64,000 bases of DNA from Thunnus maccoyii (Eukaryota; Chordata; Actinopteri; Scombriformes; Scombridae): positions 16,069,111 through 16,133,110 of the forward strand of contig NC_056552.1 of NCBI RefSeq assembly GCF_910596095.1. Reading direction: 5' to 3'. The notes beneath the pieces are model-generated. The model worked only from the letters and a program-made list of their open reading frames with translations. It ran no database searches and was not told where the DNA came from. Positions 1-12,000 of this stretch are shown here, piece after piece (position 1 is the stretch's first letter; each line of letters begins with the position of its first letter). The position numbers were made by a program, and so were the translations under genes.

Positions 1-476
1 GCTTCCTCATCAGCACTCTCCTCTACCTCCTCCTCTTCTTCTTCTGCCTCCTCCTCAGCATCCTCATCCACCTGAGCAGTCTCCTCTGCCTCCTCCTCTT
101 CCTCGGCCTCCTCAGCGGTCTCATCTGCCTCCTCCTCCTCCTCCTCCTCAGCAGTCTCCTCTTCCTCCTCCTCAGTAGTCTCCTCTTCTTCCTCCTCAGC
201 CTCCCTGTCTTCCTCTTCCACTTCCTGTTCATCACTTTCAGCCTCATCATCTGATTCTTCCTCCGCTCCCCCCTCTGCTACCTCTTCTTCGCCTGCGCCA
301 TCATCACCCTCAGCATTTTCGGTCTCTTCTGCTGCGGCCTCCTCTACAATTCTGGCGTGGACATCTTCCTCTGCGTTGGCCACGTCCTGGGCACTCACTA
401 CACCAGAAAGTGGGGCCTGGGATGGGCACAGTAGCACCAGCAGGAGCCCCACCATCCAGCCTTTTACAGGTGCCAT
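1..476 (-). CDS. hrc: Histidine-rich calcium-binding protein-like, N-terminal part (partial)
   Basis: The frame opens at the ATG at 474-476 and stays open to the left edge, giving about 158 codons with no stop, so the 3' part is outside the window. The first 29 or so residues form a classic signal peptide: MAPVKGW, then a leucine/valine core (GLLLVLLC), then small residues up to VVSAQD. Beyond residue 35 the protein is almost entirely Glu/Asp/Ala with Thr spacers. Such a product fits a low-affinity, high-capacity calcium buffer of the secretory pathway or sarcoplasmic reticulum. I call it hrc because HRC adjoins TRPM4 in human and trpm4 follows here in the same orientation. The visible part has no His-rich repeats and the Cys-rich C terminus is not in view, so another acidic secreted protein is possible. 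The long ORF on the same strand in another frame (23-250, Arg/Lys rich) is a shadow of this repeat. Confidence 0.68.
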   Translation of the reverse strand, partial: MAPVKGWMVGLLLVLLCPSQAPLSGVVSAQDVANAEEDVHARIVEEAAAEETENAEGDDGAGEEEVAEGGAEEESDDEAESDEQEVEEEDREAEEEEEETTEEEEEETAEEEEEEEADETAEEAEEEEEAEETAQVDEDAEEEAEEEEEEVEESADEE

Positions 477-3032
477 CTTGGAAGACTTACACAGCTCTGC
501 TAAATTACAAATCCTCACTGGATGAGTGGTTCTACCCGGTTTTTCCACCAAAAACCAAGACAATCGTTGGGTTTTCAACACTTGAAAGAGCAATTAATCC
601 ACAGAAGAGGTTTCTGTTTTGGGAGGTCTTGAACGCGACTCAGGGATCAGGTTGTTGCTCCAGTCAGTGACAGAGCAGTGTGCCAGCCTTGTGCTACACA
701 GAGGACACAGTGGAAACACAACTGGGGGTGTGGTGCATGAGTGACAGAGGCACATGTCCGGGAAGAATGCTCCTGATGCCCTTAACCCAGTGTGTTAGAG
801 AGGTGGGCGTGTGTGTATGGCATGACATGGGGAGGGGGTTTCACTGCAAGAGGGTGGGGAAAAGCAGGGTCGAAGAACATATGGAAATGAGAGGGAGGGG
901 GAAGTTCAGTTACTGACATTAAATAATTCAAGTTAAAGGTGAAATTTTATTGTCATAGTGCCAAACTTGTTACACCTTATATATTATTGTTGTAAACAGG
1001 TACATATGTACATGTCATATATAAACATTTATGTCCACACTTGTATGTTTGAACTTGTTTTATAAACATTTATGTAACTGCGACTGCAAAGTGGTCACAT
1101 GTCTGTCCATCCAAGAACAGAGAAGAAATTATCCAATAAAAACTTAAGTCACATGAAAAAGAAAATCTAATTGACAACTCAACAGCAAAGAGGTTATAAA
1201 TGAGACACATAAAGAAAAGCACATGGTATCCACACATTCCCACACTTTGATTTTTGCTGTTTATTCTTAGCCAACTAAAGTTGTTGGAAGTGTAATCAAG
1301 TGCATGACACATTCCTTGTTTCGCTCTCTCTTTTTCCTTTTTTGATTTAATTCAATTTAACATTAAACAGAGTTACAAAAATCACAACCTATAACCTTTG
1401 TTGCCTACCCTCATATACCATCTGGAACAGCTTAAGAAAGAAAAACAAGAGGAAAAAATATATAAATAATAGTAATAATAATGATGGAATAAAACAAAAC
1501 AACCCAAAAAAAAACATAAAATGTGAGAATATATCATATCGCAGAACCACATACTTTTTGCATCTTAATCTACCTGGCCTTCAAGACTGGATATGCCCAC
1601 AATCCTACTGCACATTTGAATGCAGACTCATGTGAACAAAGGCCTCACAGGAAGTAAATATTATAATGCAAAATATTATGAACACCTTGCAGTTTAAGGT
1701 AATGCACCCATTAACATACTGCTTATAAAATGACTGCTGGGTTAAGCTTAACATGTCTCTGACACAGACTCAACAGTGTTTCCTTCACTATATTGGCTTG
1801 CCAGTCCCAAAGCAGAGGAGCACATGTCAGAATGATGTATGGAATGGATGTAAATAGACAGAAATGGAGATGATGGCGGTCTACACATGTGCAGTGTGTT
1901 AAGATGCAGACTTGGGCAGCTGACATTCCTGAGAAATACTTTACATTTGAGGTACAGATACAGGATTTTTAATATGAAGTGGGGAGCAGGAGGTGTTTGC
2001 AGTTAGGATTAGCAGCATTGCAGTAAAATTAGGACAAATTACATTAAAATGACTGAGATACAGAGTGAGGCACACATGCTGACTCACATGGATACATGTT
2101 TTCACATGCAGCCGTCATGCAGGGACATGACAGTGAGACAGAAAGTGATGACACCGCCTCTCTCAGTGTGAGCCGCGGGTACGATTGACAGGAGGCCCCA
2201 GCTGGCTATTTACAGTAAAGGCTCCTTCAATAGCTCTGCTCCACTATGTGACCTTCAATAGAGCTTTGGCATACTGAAACTCAGCACCATTGGACACCTT
2301 TCACACTCTCCATACCCCCTTCTCTCTCCCTCATTCCCATGTTTTAGTCACATTTACTGTTCAGTTTTATTTCATGTCTTTGAATCAAGTTATCACCTGC
2401 TTTACACTTTGGTGTCTTTTTTCTCTAGGTAATGTTACTCTTGACAGCACAGCTCCATTCATCATTTCTTTCTTGCCTTCAGTATTTTAAGTATGTTAAA
2501 AGAGAGAAAGGGACTGACACCTGAGAATACTGATTATATCTTATTGTACATGCAAACTCGTGATTCAAGATGTGAATCAACACCAGGAATCCAGTCATTA
2601 TATAGTATATATAATTTAATTAATAGATTAAAATGATAGAAACCCAAATACATGATATAACATTTAGTCTTTTAACCATTTAGACACAAAATGTGCACTG
2701 AATGTAACCCCTGTAAACAATATTATAGTATCCATATATCAGTAAAAACCTGAAAAAATACAAAACGTAGAGCTGTCAGCTCTAAACTACAGCAATAAAG
2801 ACATACCATTGGCCTGTAAAATAAAGAAAATATATATCGTGCAACATCATAAATACATATATGTGTCTTTGGCTTTTGAATAAGATTGCACACTTAAAAT
2901 ATCAGCATTTGCATTTACTCAATACTGTAACAAGAACTAATGGCTGCTTTTCTTTCTGAGACTATTTAGTAAATGAGTCCAGTGATGGGAGGCGTGGGAG
3001 CAGCCAAAGTGAAAACGCTTCATTCTTGTTTT
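477..3032. other. Intergenic: 5' flank of hrc and 3' flank of trpm4
   Basis: About 2.5 kb, AT-rich, with no ORF resembling a protein. The part next to 476 must hold the hrc 5' UTR and promoter. A TATATAAG-like string on the minus strand near 976 is too far from the ATG to assign without transcript data. The part below 3032 should carry the trpm4 3' UTR; I could not pick its poly(A) signal convincingly. Confidence 0.6.
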
Positions 3033-6000
3033 TTAGTGACCCTGAGCAAGTGAAGGCATCACCAATGCTGTATCAGGCAGAGTTGGATGAAGAAGGGAAC
3101 GCATCTGTGTAGGAGAAATGGTAAAGTCATGTAAGTGAGGGGACAATTTAATGAACTCGTCAAACAAGCTCTGTGAATGCAACCTGTGACATTCCACTAT
3201 ATAGACTGTTTGGCTTGTTTCTATAGGTATAGTATGTGAGGACATATGTAGGTTCAGGTTTCGTAACTTTCTAGAAGTACCTCTTAGTGTTGGTGGTGGC
3301 CGAGGAGGTTTGAATGTGCTGCCTTGTGCCAAAGTATCCACAATCCAGCTGAGAGCATTTGAGCAATACTCCATCTGAGGAGGATCAAACAAGCCGTTTA
3401 TTGACATATAGTAAGGAAAGGCAAGTTTATTTGTATAGCACATTTCATACACAAGGGCAATTCAAGGTTACAGTGAGGGAAAGATTATTATTTTAGGAAT
3501 AGCCTGCATTAGGCCAGGACTACATGTTGACATTTCCTGTTGATAGTATGTCTTTGCAATCACACTGTGGATTTTTTTGTCTAAGTTAACACTACAAGCA
3601 GATGATTTTGAAAATGTTTGAGAATGGGGCTGATAATGAGAATATCATGCAGTCTCATTAGAACATCTACTTAAAGAATAGTTTGGGAAATATGAGTGTT
3701 GGCAGAGTTAGATGAGAAGATTGATACCACTGTCCTATCTGACTGTTAAATGTGAGGCTACTGTGAACTTCCAGTTAGCTTAGCTTAGCATCAACAATGG
3801 AAACAGGCGGAAACAGCTAGCCTGGCTCTGTCCAACAGTTATAAAATCTGCCTACCAGCACCTTTAAAGCTCACAAACTAAAGGTTCCCTGTGAAGTTTT
3901 TGACCTCTGGTAGCTCTTTGGAGCAGTTTTTCATGCACATTGCAAATGTTTTGTGAGGAAGGATATTGATGCAACACATTTGTAGATCATAAGGATACAG
4001 ACAATGAGTTTTGGTGAGTAACAGTGAATGGAAACATAACTTTTGTCTGTTTACAATAAAAAACTCCACAGGGCACCTTTAACACAATGTCTCATTTTTA
4101 ATCTTACAGGTAACTAACTGTGTGCTGGACTTTTTCTTGGCTCTGAGCTGTTGCCAGGCAACCAGCAGAGACTCTAGGAAGTTACCGGTGCCAGCCAATA
4201 AATAGTCCAGCACCTAACGGCCATTTCCCCCATTTCCACTTTTTGTACTAACCTAAACTAACCAGCTGCTGGCTGTAGCTTCATATTTACCATACAGACA
4301 TGAGAGTGGAATAAATCTCATTTAACTCTGCAAGAAAGCAAATAAGTGTATTTCCCTGAATAGTGAACAATTCCTGTAACAAATATTTGTGACTGTCCAC
4401 AGAGTTCTAGTTGTCATGATATACATATACCACTCAACCTCATAAAAGCCTATATGTAGATTGGTGACATTTATTTAACCTTTATGCAGGATAGGTTGGT
4501 TGACCATACATGCTATTTTACAACAGTGCCATGTATATACCAAGAACAGACATTGAAATTCCCCAGAATGCGAAACAGACTGTAAGCTATAGTTAAAAAA
4601 GTATGAATAAAGCTCTTTAGTTTTACCTCGGCCTCCAAAGCCCTCAGTCTGTGGTCAAAGTCTCTGGTTTCAGTCAGATGTTTAACCACACCGTCCACTC
4701 TATAAAACAAAAACATTCACCTCAACATAATGTACAAATATATATATATTGTGCAGGTGGAAGAAGGTGTGGGAATGTGTGCTCACTTGACAGACATCCG
4801 TTTGAGCCTCTCTGAGTCACTGCTTTTCTGGATCTTGTTCTGAGCAGTTAGGAAGTCTTCTTTCTGAATGGTTTCCCAGGTCATTAGCCTGTTAGCTGCT
4901 TTCCCTTTTAACTGCAACACTGATAACAAAGACAAAGGTCATTGTAATCATGACTAAACATGAGTGGAAGCCAACAAGGACATGAACAATGATCCAACTG
5001 CTGTAATTAAAGGAAATGAATGGTCAGGGGGAAAAAAGGCAGCTACAAATTAAAACACTGATAAAGGCCAACCAGCTGGCACCTGAGCAAATATTTTTAA
5101 ATTTCCTTGTTTCTTTGTTCCTCGTCCAACATTCAATTTGCATTAAGCAATAACTTTATTACATTAATTAGAATCACTCAAGACACTTAAAAAGACTAAA
5201 ATACTGACCAAAGTGGTGGATCTTGACAGAGGGCACTTTGCGGATGGTCCTCTTGATGAAGAGGTTGATGTGAGAGAAGATGATTAAAGGTGGGGCCAGG
5301 GAGGGACGGGAGTGGTACTGAACAATGAGGGTGTAACGCTGGAACTTCCAGTAGATGTCACTGTTTGCCTGCACTTCAGAGAAGGTGTAGCTGGATGGAC
5401 AGATAAGAAGCAGATATGGTAAAAGTTGAGAATCCTTCGTATAGATCAGCATACGTCATTATAGACATCAAGACTAAGAGATAAATGATCTCATCATTCT
5501 TTACCTGAACATGGCGATGAGAAGATTGATGAGCAGGATGTTGGTGACCAGTAGATAAATGACCAGCAGAATTACCACCAGCCAGTTACTATACAGAGTT
5601 CTGCACGGCTCCGCACCACCCTGAATCAATGTCTCGTTGCTTGTGCACGCCATGTCCCACTTCTTCCCCACTGGAAGAGACACAACATGTAAGAAAGATT
5701 AAACTATGTCCTGTCTTATGCTATAATTAGAGTAATAGTGAATTCGTATTGCTGTGTTGACTTTAAAGGCATACTATGCAGGATTTGTCAGTTGGTGTTT
5801 GTAAACATGACATTCAAAGTTAAATAAAACGTTACTTTCTGATTGTTTCATAGCAGTTACCTTCTAAAGCACAAATAAACATGCCCACACCTCCACACAA
5901 CCCTGTGGGAAGATGCCGCATTGCAAGATTTTGTGGGAATACAGAGGAGAGAGAGAGGGAGAGAGAGAGGGAGAGAGAGATGGAGACAGCGATGTAACCT

Positions 6001-9000
6001 GCTCAAAGGCTAACACCCAGGAACATCCTGAACACAGCAAAATAATAAGAAAACACACAGAAAATACACCATCACACACTTCTAGTAAGTGATGATTCAG
6101 AGGGATTATTTTTGTATGAGTCTATACATTGTCAAGGAAAATTCTGCATAGTATGCCTTTAAAAAGCTGCGATGGATGTACAAAAATGTCTAGAATGGAC
6201 TGCAGAAAAGTACACTTTTTCTCTAAACATGCATCACGCACACAAACAGTTATACCATCTATCTCTTCCACAGGAATCTGTCCAAAGATGTGCAAGTATG
6301 GCCTGTAGAAAACCCGCCGGAAGATGCGATCAAGTTGGGGGTCATACGAGTAAAGCAAAGCCTGGTTGGCTACTCCGTATGCCATTAGCCACACCCCCAG
6401 GAAGAAGAGGAAGAAGAAGACATCCTTCATCTGATCAAGAGAAAATAATTGTCTTGTCATCATTATAAAGCCAACATCCAGCTTCACAATTTCGTTGTGA
6501 TGTCAACGTATGGAAGTTCTGATATTTCTCACCATCTTGCCAACAATGATGATTTTTGGTCCCAGCTGCTTGTGAATGGCAAAGATGTGAATGAGACGGA
6601 GGGTGAATACCATGTAGTCCACACACAGGACATCTCGTCCAAATCCATATGACCATTTGAACATCCTAAAACACGAGCAGAGTAAAGCATCAACTCTGTG
6701 GTAACAGCACCACCCAGTGGTCAACTTGTAAAATAACTGCACTTAAAAGAGTCAAGTGAAATTTGGTTACTAGGGATGAGAAGTGAGGGGCATGATGTAC
6801 AGACTTTGAATTTAGCAGTATTTATCAGGTGATCTAAAGGACACTTAAGACATTCCTGTGACAAAATAATTTACTTTCATGTTGTTGTTGTTACCTGCAG
6901 ACTAGTCCTATGATGAACAGAATGATGGCAATGAGGTCACACTTGTTCCACACATCCTGAATGTACACTCTGACCCTCTGACGCCAAGTCATTGTCCCCA
7001 AAAAGAACGTCTGTGAAAAGAAACATCAATCAACTTCATTGATCGGATGAACTTTAAACTGTGTTAGTTAGTAAAATGAGTTGTTTAATCAACCGTATGA
7101 ATACAAAGCATTATATCCTACATTAAGGATTATACATAAGCCCATAGATGAAACATCAGATATACAGTGCATGCTGCCAAAGACGGGAAAGCACCTTCAG
7201 AGGTCATCTGTGCAAGCTCACTTTCAATGGCAAATCTACTTTTGCTATTGCTAAATAGAGTATGAAGTACATGCATTAGTCATCAAATATGATGATTAAG
7301 ATATCACTTCTCACTCACTTCACGGATCTCCTCACACACAATGGTGAACACCCAGAAGTACAGCACATACTCCGTAATGGCTGGACCAGAGGGCGGTGGA
7401 GGCATGAAATCCACCAGCAGCACATAGGCAAAAAGCAGGAGGAAGAGGAAGTACATGAGGACATTGCCCATAAATGAGGTAACGGGCGCAAACCAGAACT
7501 GACGCCACCTTGACACTATGAATGGGCGCTTGGGTGGTCTGGGAGAGTGGGGTATGCCTGTAAGGATTAGCAGATGATTAGTAGATGATGACAGTCAAAA
7601 AAGGCTGCTGAACATAATTATTTCTGCTACAAAGGACTCACCTTTTATGGTAGCTGTCCTGGGCGTATTCGCTCCTTGTGCATCCGCTTCACTGGTACGA
7701 CAATGACACATTTTTAGTGAATCAACACACAACAACAAACATTAATTCTAAATTATGAAAGAGAACAACTTTGAGACCAATGCATCCCATTCACTTACAT
7801 TGATATAAAATATGTAGTAAAAGGAAAAAATGTCACTCGACAAACTGATGCTCTATGGGATATCATTGAGTAGTACATGCAGGATTATTACATGTGCTTG
7901 ATGTCTGAGAAAGAGAAGATGGTGGTGCCGTAGAGGCTGTCGCTGTCTCTGCCCAGTCCATCCTCATTAGGCTTCGCCTGTTCCTCTTGCTGCTGGTCAT
8001 CTTGTTTTCTGTGAGGTTGAGTGTGTTGCAAAATGTTAAATGAAATTACAAGCAGTTCTGAAATCTGCATCTTCTAAATGCCAATGACAAAAATAATAAA
8101 ATCACAGTTGGCAGAAAATGTGAAATTAATGGACTTCACCTGAAGGAGATGAGGTTGGTATAGCAGAGGACGGGGCAGAAGAAGGTGAGCAGGAGCTTCC
8201 ACACCTCTGTGTTCCTCTTCATGTCACCCCACCAGATCTGGGACAACAGAGACTGAGGGAGAAGAAATTAGACTATTAACTGAAGAATGATCGATAAAAA
8301 GAAACAAGATGATTTAAGCCAATTATTAAGTCAACCGTGGGAAATATTTCAATACAAGAGGACAATACTAATTCAAATGTATTTTTTTCCTGGATACAAA
8401 TAAATTTAAGCTTTAACCTGAAAATCTAGATAAGCAACCTTGTGATTCAGCAGTTTTAAACACATATTTAGCATAAATATAACTGGTAAAACTGAAATGA
8501 TTAACATCTTTTGTGACACACCTGTACTCCGTCATGGCTGAAGAAAAGTCGTGCGTCAGCGCCCATGCCCATCTGGAGACAGGTGGTGCCACCCCATACT
8601 GGAGATTTCCTTATCAGTAGGGTGAAAGAGCGACTCTCGTTGCTCCGATAGCAAGAGCTGAAGACATCTAAGGAGAGGGACAGACAAGTGCAGAAAGAGT
8701 TACCATGGTTACCATTTAGAGAACAAAAATGAAAAGATACTAGAGTGTCAAGCATCACACAGGGGTCATTTGTTAAAGTAGTGTTATAGTGAACAACATC
8801 TTTCTGTAGGTGAAGCTCTTCTTTTCAGTCATATTACATAGAACCAAAACGTTTAATGTGAAACCAAGTCATTTGATTGTATTTACATGTTTGTATCAGT
8901 CACTGTTTAATTGAACATTAATTGATGATGGATTCAGTCTCACCATGTGCCAGGTTCTCAAACCTCTGGGCCAGCTCTTTCATGGAGAGTTTGGTTTCAG

Positions 9001-12000
9001 TCTCAACCTCCAGTTTGGACAGTTCCCTAAGCATCTTACAGCCACTCAGAGCACTCAGCACTGACTCCCCTGCCTGGAAGAGACAATGGAGGGAAAAATG
9101 GAAATGCCATAATATTAAGACGTCATGTATATGCTCTTTTCATACAAATTTGAACACCATCAGAACATATTTAGCTTTCTCAGAGTCTCAGAAGCCCTAC
9201 CATCTCCCAGAAGAAAGTGGCCATCTCGCTGCGGTTCTGGAGGACGGCCCAGATGAAGAGCGAAGCCCAGGGAAAGAGGCAGCGTTTCTCCCGATACAAG
9301 CAGTCTCCACGCAGCAGCTTGCTGGCGCTCTGGGATGTATGAGAAGAGATGGGGTCATTCATTCCGTCCTCTAAAACCTCACATTAGTAATTTAAAAGCT
9401 TCAATACATAACTACAGGATAAATAAACAATAATTAAGAGATAAACCAATTTGACATATTTCACAAAGGTTAAGAGTACCCTAAGTGCCCTCCTCTTGGA
9501 CGATATCTGTTGTAAGCCCAAAGCATCATAGTAAAATGGTTGGCAGATGTCGCCCATTAACAGTTCCAAGACCCCTGACACCTGAGGAAACAGAATAGAG
9601 CAACAAACACAAGAAAGAGGGTTAACTTAAGCTTTCTCCATATTGTTTTCTGATGTCACAAAACCATAACTACACCAGAGGCATGGACGTCTCTTGTCAG
9701 AAAAGCCCACCTCAAAAAGGCTGATCTCTGTCACTGGCCCACTCTGTATGTTCTCAGCTGTTACTTTGGAGGAAGAGTCCTGCAGGTTAGATCGTGTTGG
9801 CACAGAGGCCGTAGTTCCAAGTCGCTCCACAAGGCGACGCTGAAGTAAATAGTAGAGAAGAGTCCCATCAGCCACTGAGCGGTAGAGACTCTCAAGCCGG
9901 CTGTAAGTTAGGTAGTCCAGGATGTTCAGGCCATTTTCAATGAAGAGGCGCACAAACTGCGGCTTGTCGTTGATCAGGGCGTCTGTCATGGAGTCTTCCA
10001 AGTCTTCATACTATTTGATTGGATGAAAGTGACACATTTTATGAAGGCATTTTCATTTATTTCATATCAACAAAGCCACTACGCAGAAGGGCTAAAAGTG
10101 CTCTATTTTATACAAATAGTACATTATAATACACAGACTGCATCTGCTGTGTAGTGGTAGTATTGCACTGATGTGATGTCTTTTCCCTCTCACCCTCCAT
10201 TGGATGTCTCCATTAAAGAGTTCACTCTTGGCAATGTCGACCCTGTTCCAGGTGACCGCCAGCTTCAGCTCTTCATTGTAAGGGCTGGCATCCACTGACG
10301 CACGCTGCTTACTAGCTGAAAAGCACAGAATCACACCGAAATAAGGACATGTTGCCACCTGGAACATGGGATATCTTCATAATATGGATTAGTTACCTCC
10401 CACCAAAGCTTTGAGCAGAACTGTATCAAAGTCATTCGGACCCTCCTGCTCTCCATGGTAGATTGTAATGAAGTCTCTGTTCTGGTAGATGCTCAGAGCC
10501 TGGAGACCCGGAACAAGGAGACAGAAGTTTTGAATATACGAGCACAAAACTTGGTGAGATTGACACAGAGATTAAAAAACAAATAGATAGTGATAAGAAG
10601 AGATTTTGTGACAAAAGGTATCATGAGACACATAATATCGTTAAGTACGAGTCACACCCATGCTAAGTGAGACTGAGTCTGACATTTAAAGACTTTATCA
10701 GGTCCTTTGAAGTTAAACACCAACATGCAATAGGTGACTAACAAGTAGAAGAGAATAAGATTAAGAGTGTATGTCCAATCAATCACCTACTCAACAAATA
10801 GTTAATCACAATACAATGAATTGGATTTCAGGCACTGATTACTGATTCAATAAACATTAGGACAATGATGAGTCAATCGCCTGCCATACACTTCCAAGGT
10901 AGCATGTGATATCTTCTGTAAGTTGACAGGCTGCATACTGTAGCTGTGTTACATTTGCTTTTCAATGGACCCTTTCAACAGAAGCATCATAGCATGGAAA
11001 GCACAGCTGGAGCTAGTAAACTTGATAACGGGCAGGGTTAATCAAGTTGAGCTGATGAGCAAGCATTATCAATAGTCAGTGTTCTTGTTGATGACTACAG
11101 ATGTCCTCAGGAGATCTGCAAGAATGGCATTATAGCCATTTATAAATTGATTGTTATTGGCTATACACTGAACAACCACTCTTGTGTTGAGAAAAATAGA
11201 CCTTCCATGCCATATTAAAACTGAAACGGACATCCAAACCATAGCTTGTGTGTGTGAGTCATCTGTGGAGTGGCAAGAACAAAGAAAATGAAAAGCTTCC
11301 TCAAGTTTCATTAGCTTGAGAGGCCGCTGGACTCGCAAGATCACGACATTACAAGATCACGTGAGAATCCATCTTGTCAGACTTCAAGTTAGGCGCTTGT
11401 GTCTGAACCATCAGTGGTTAAGACCAATCAGTGTTGCGAGTCCAGCTGCCTTGCAAGGTAAGATGGTGATAGACAACAATCAACAGATGGTGAATCCAAT
11501 CACCTGCCAAGTATTTTTTTGAAAGTGCCTGCCCTTTTCCAAACAGTTTCCATGGATGAGTTCTCAGATGGTTCTGTGTAACAAACCATCTGACAATTTA
11601 CAAGTTTCAGGGATAAAAGGCTTGATCAGTTCATCCCAAATGTTGACAGAAAGACACAGTAGAAAATAATTGATTCTCTGGGCAGTTCACTGCCTACTAA
11701 GATAGGAAGTAGTAGGAAGAGAAACAGCCTAAACTCAAAAAATGTTTATTACATCCAACAATTATGAAATGTTGGATGAAATGAGCAACATACTGATAAT
11801 TTTGCTGTTCTTAGAGCCTTAGCAGCAAAGGGTCTAAAAATGTCCTGAAGGTTGCACTAGAGAAAAAGGCCATCAGGTCATTAAAATCAAAACATTTCAT
11901 CCCCTTGGGAGCATGGATATGCGCAATACATGTCCTGGCAATCTGCCAAATATATAATGAAATATCCTGTGTGCACAGTGTTGGGAGTTTGACCCGATTG

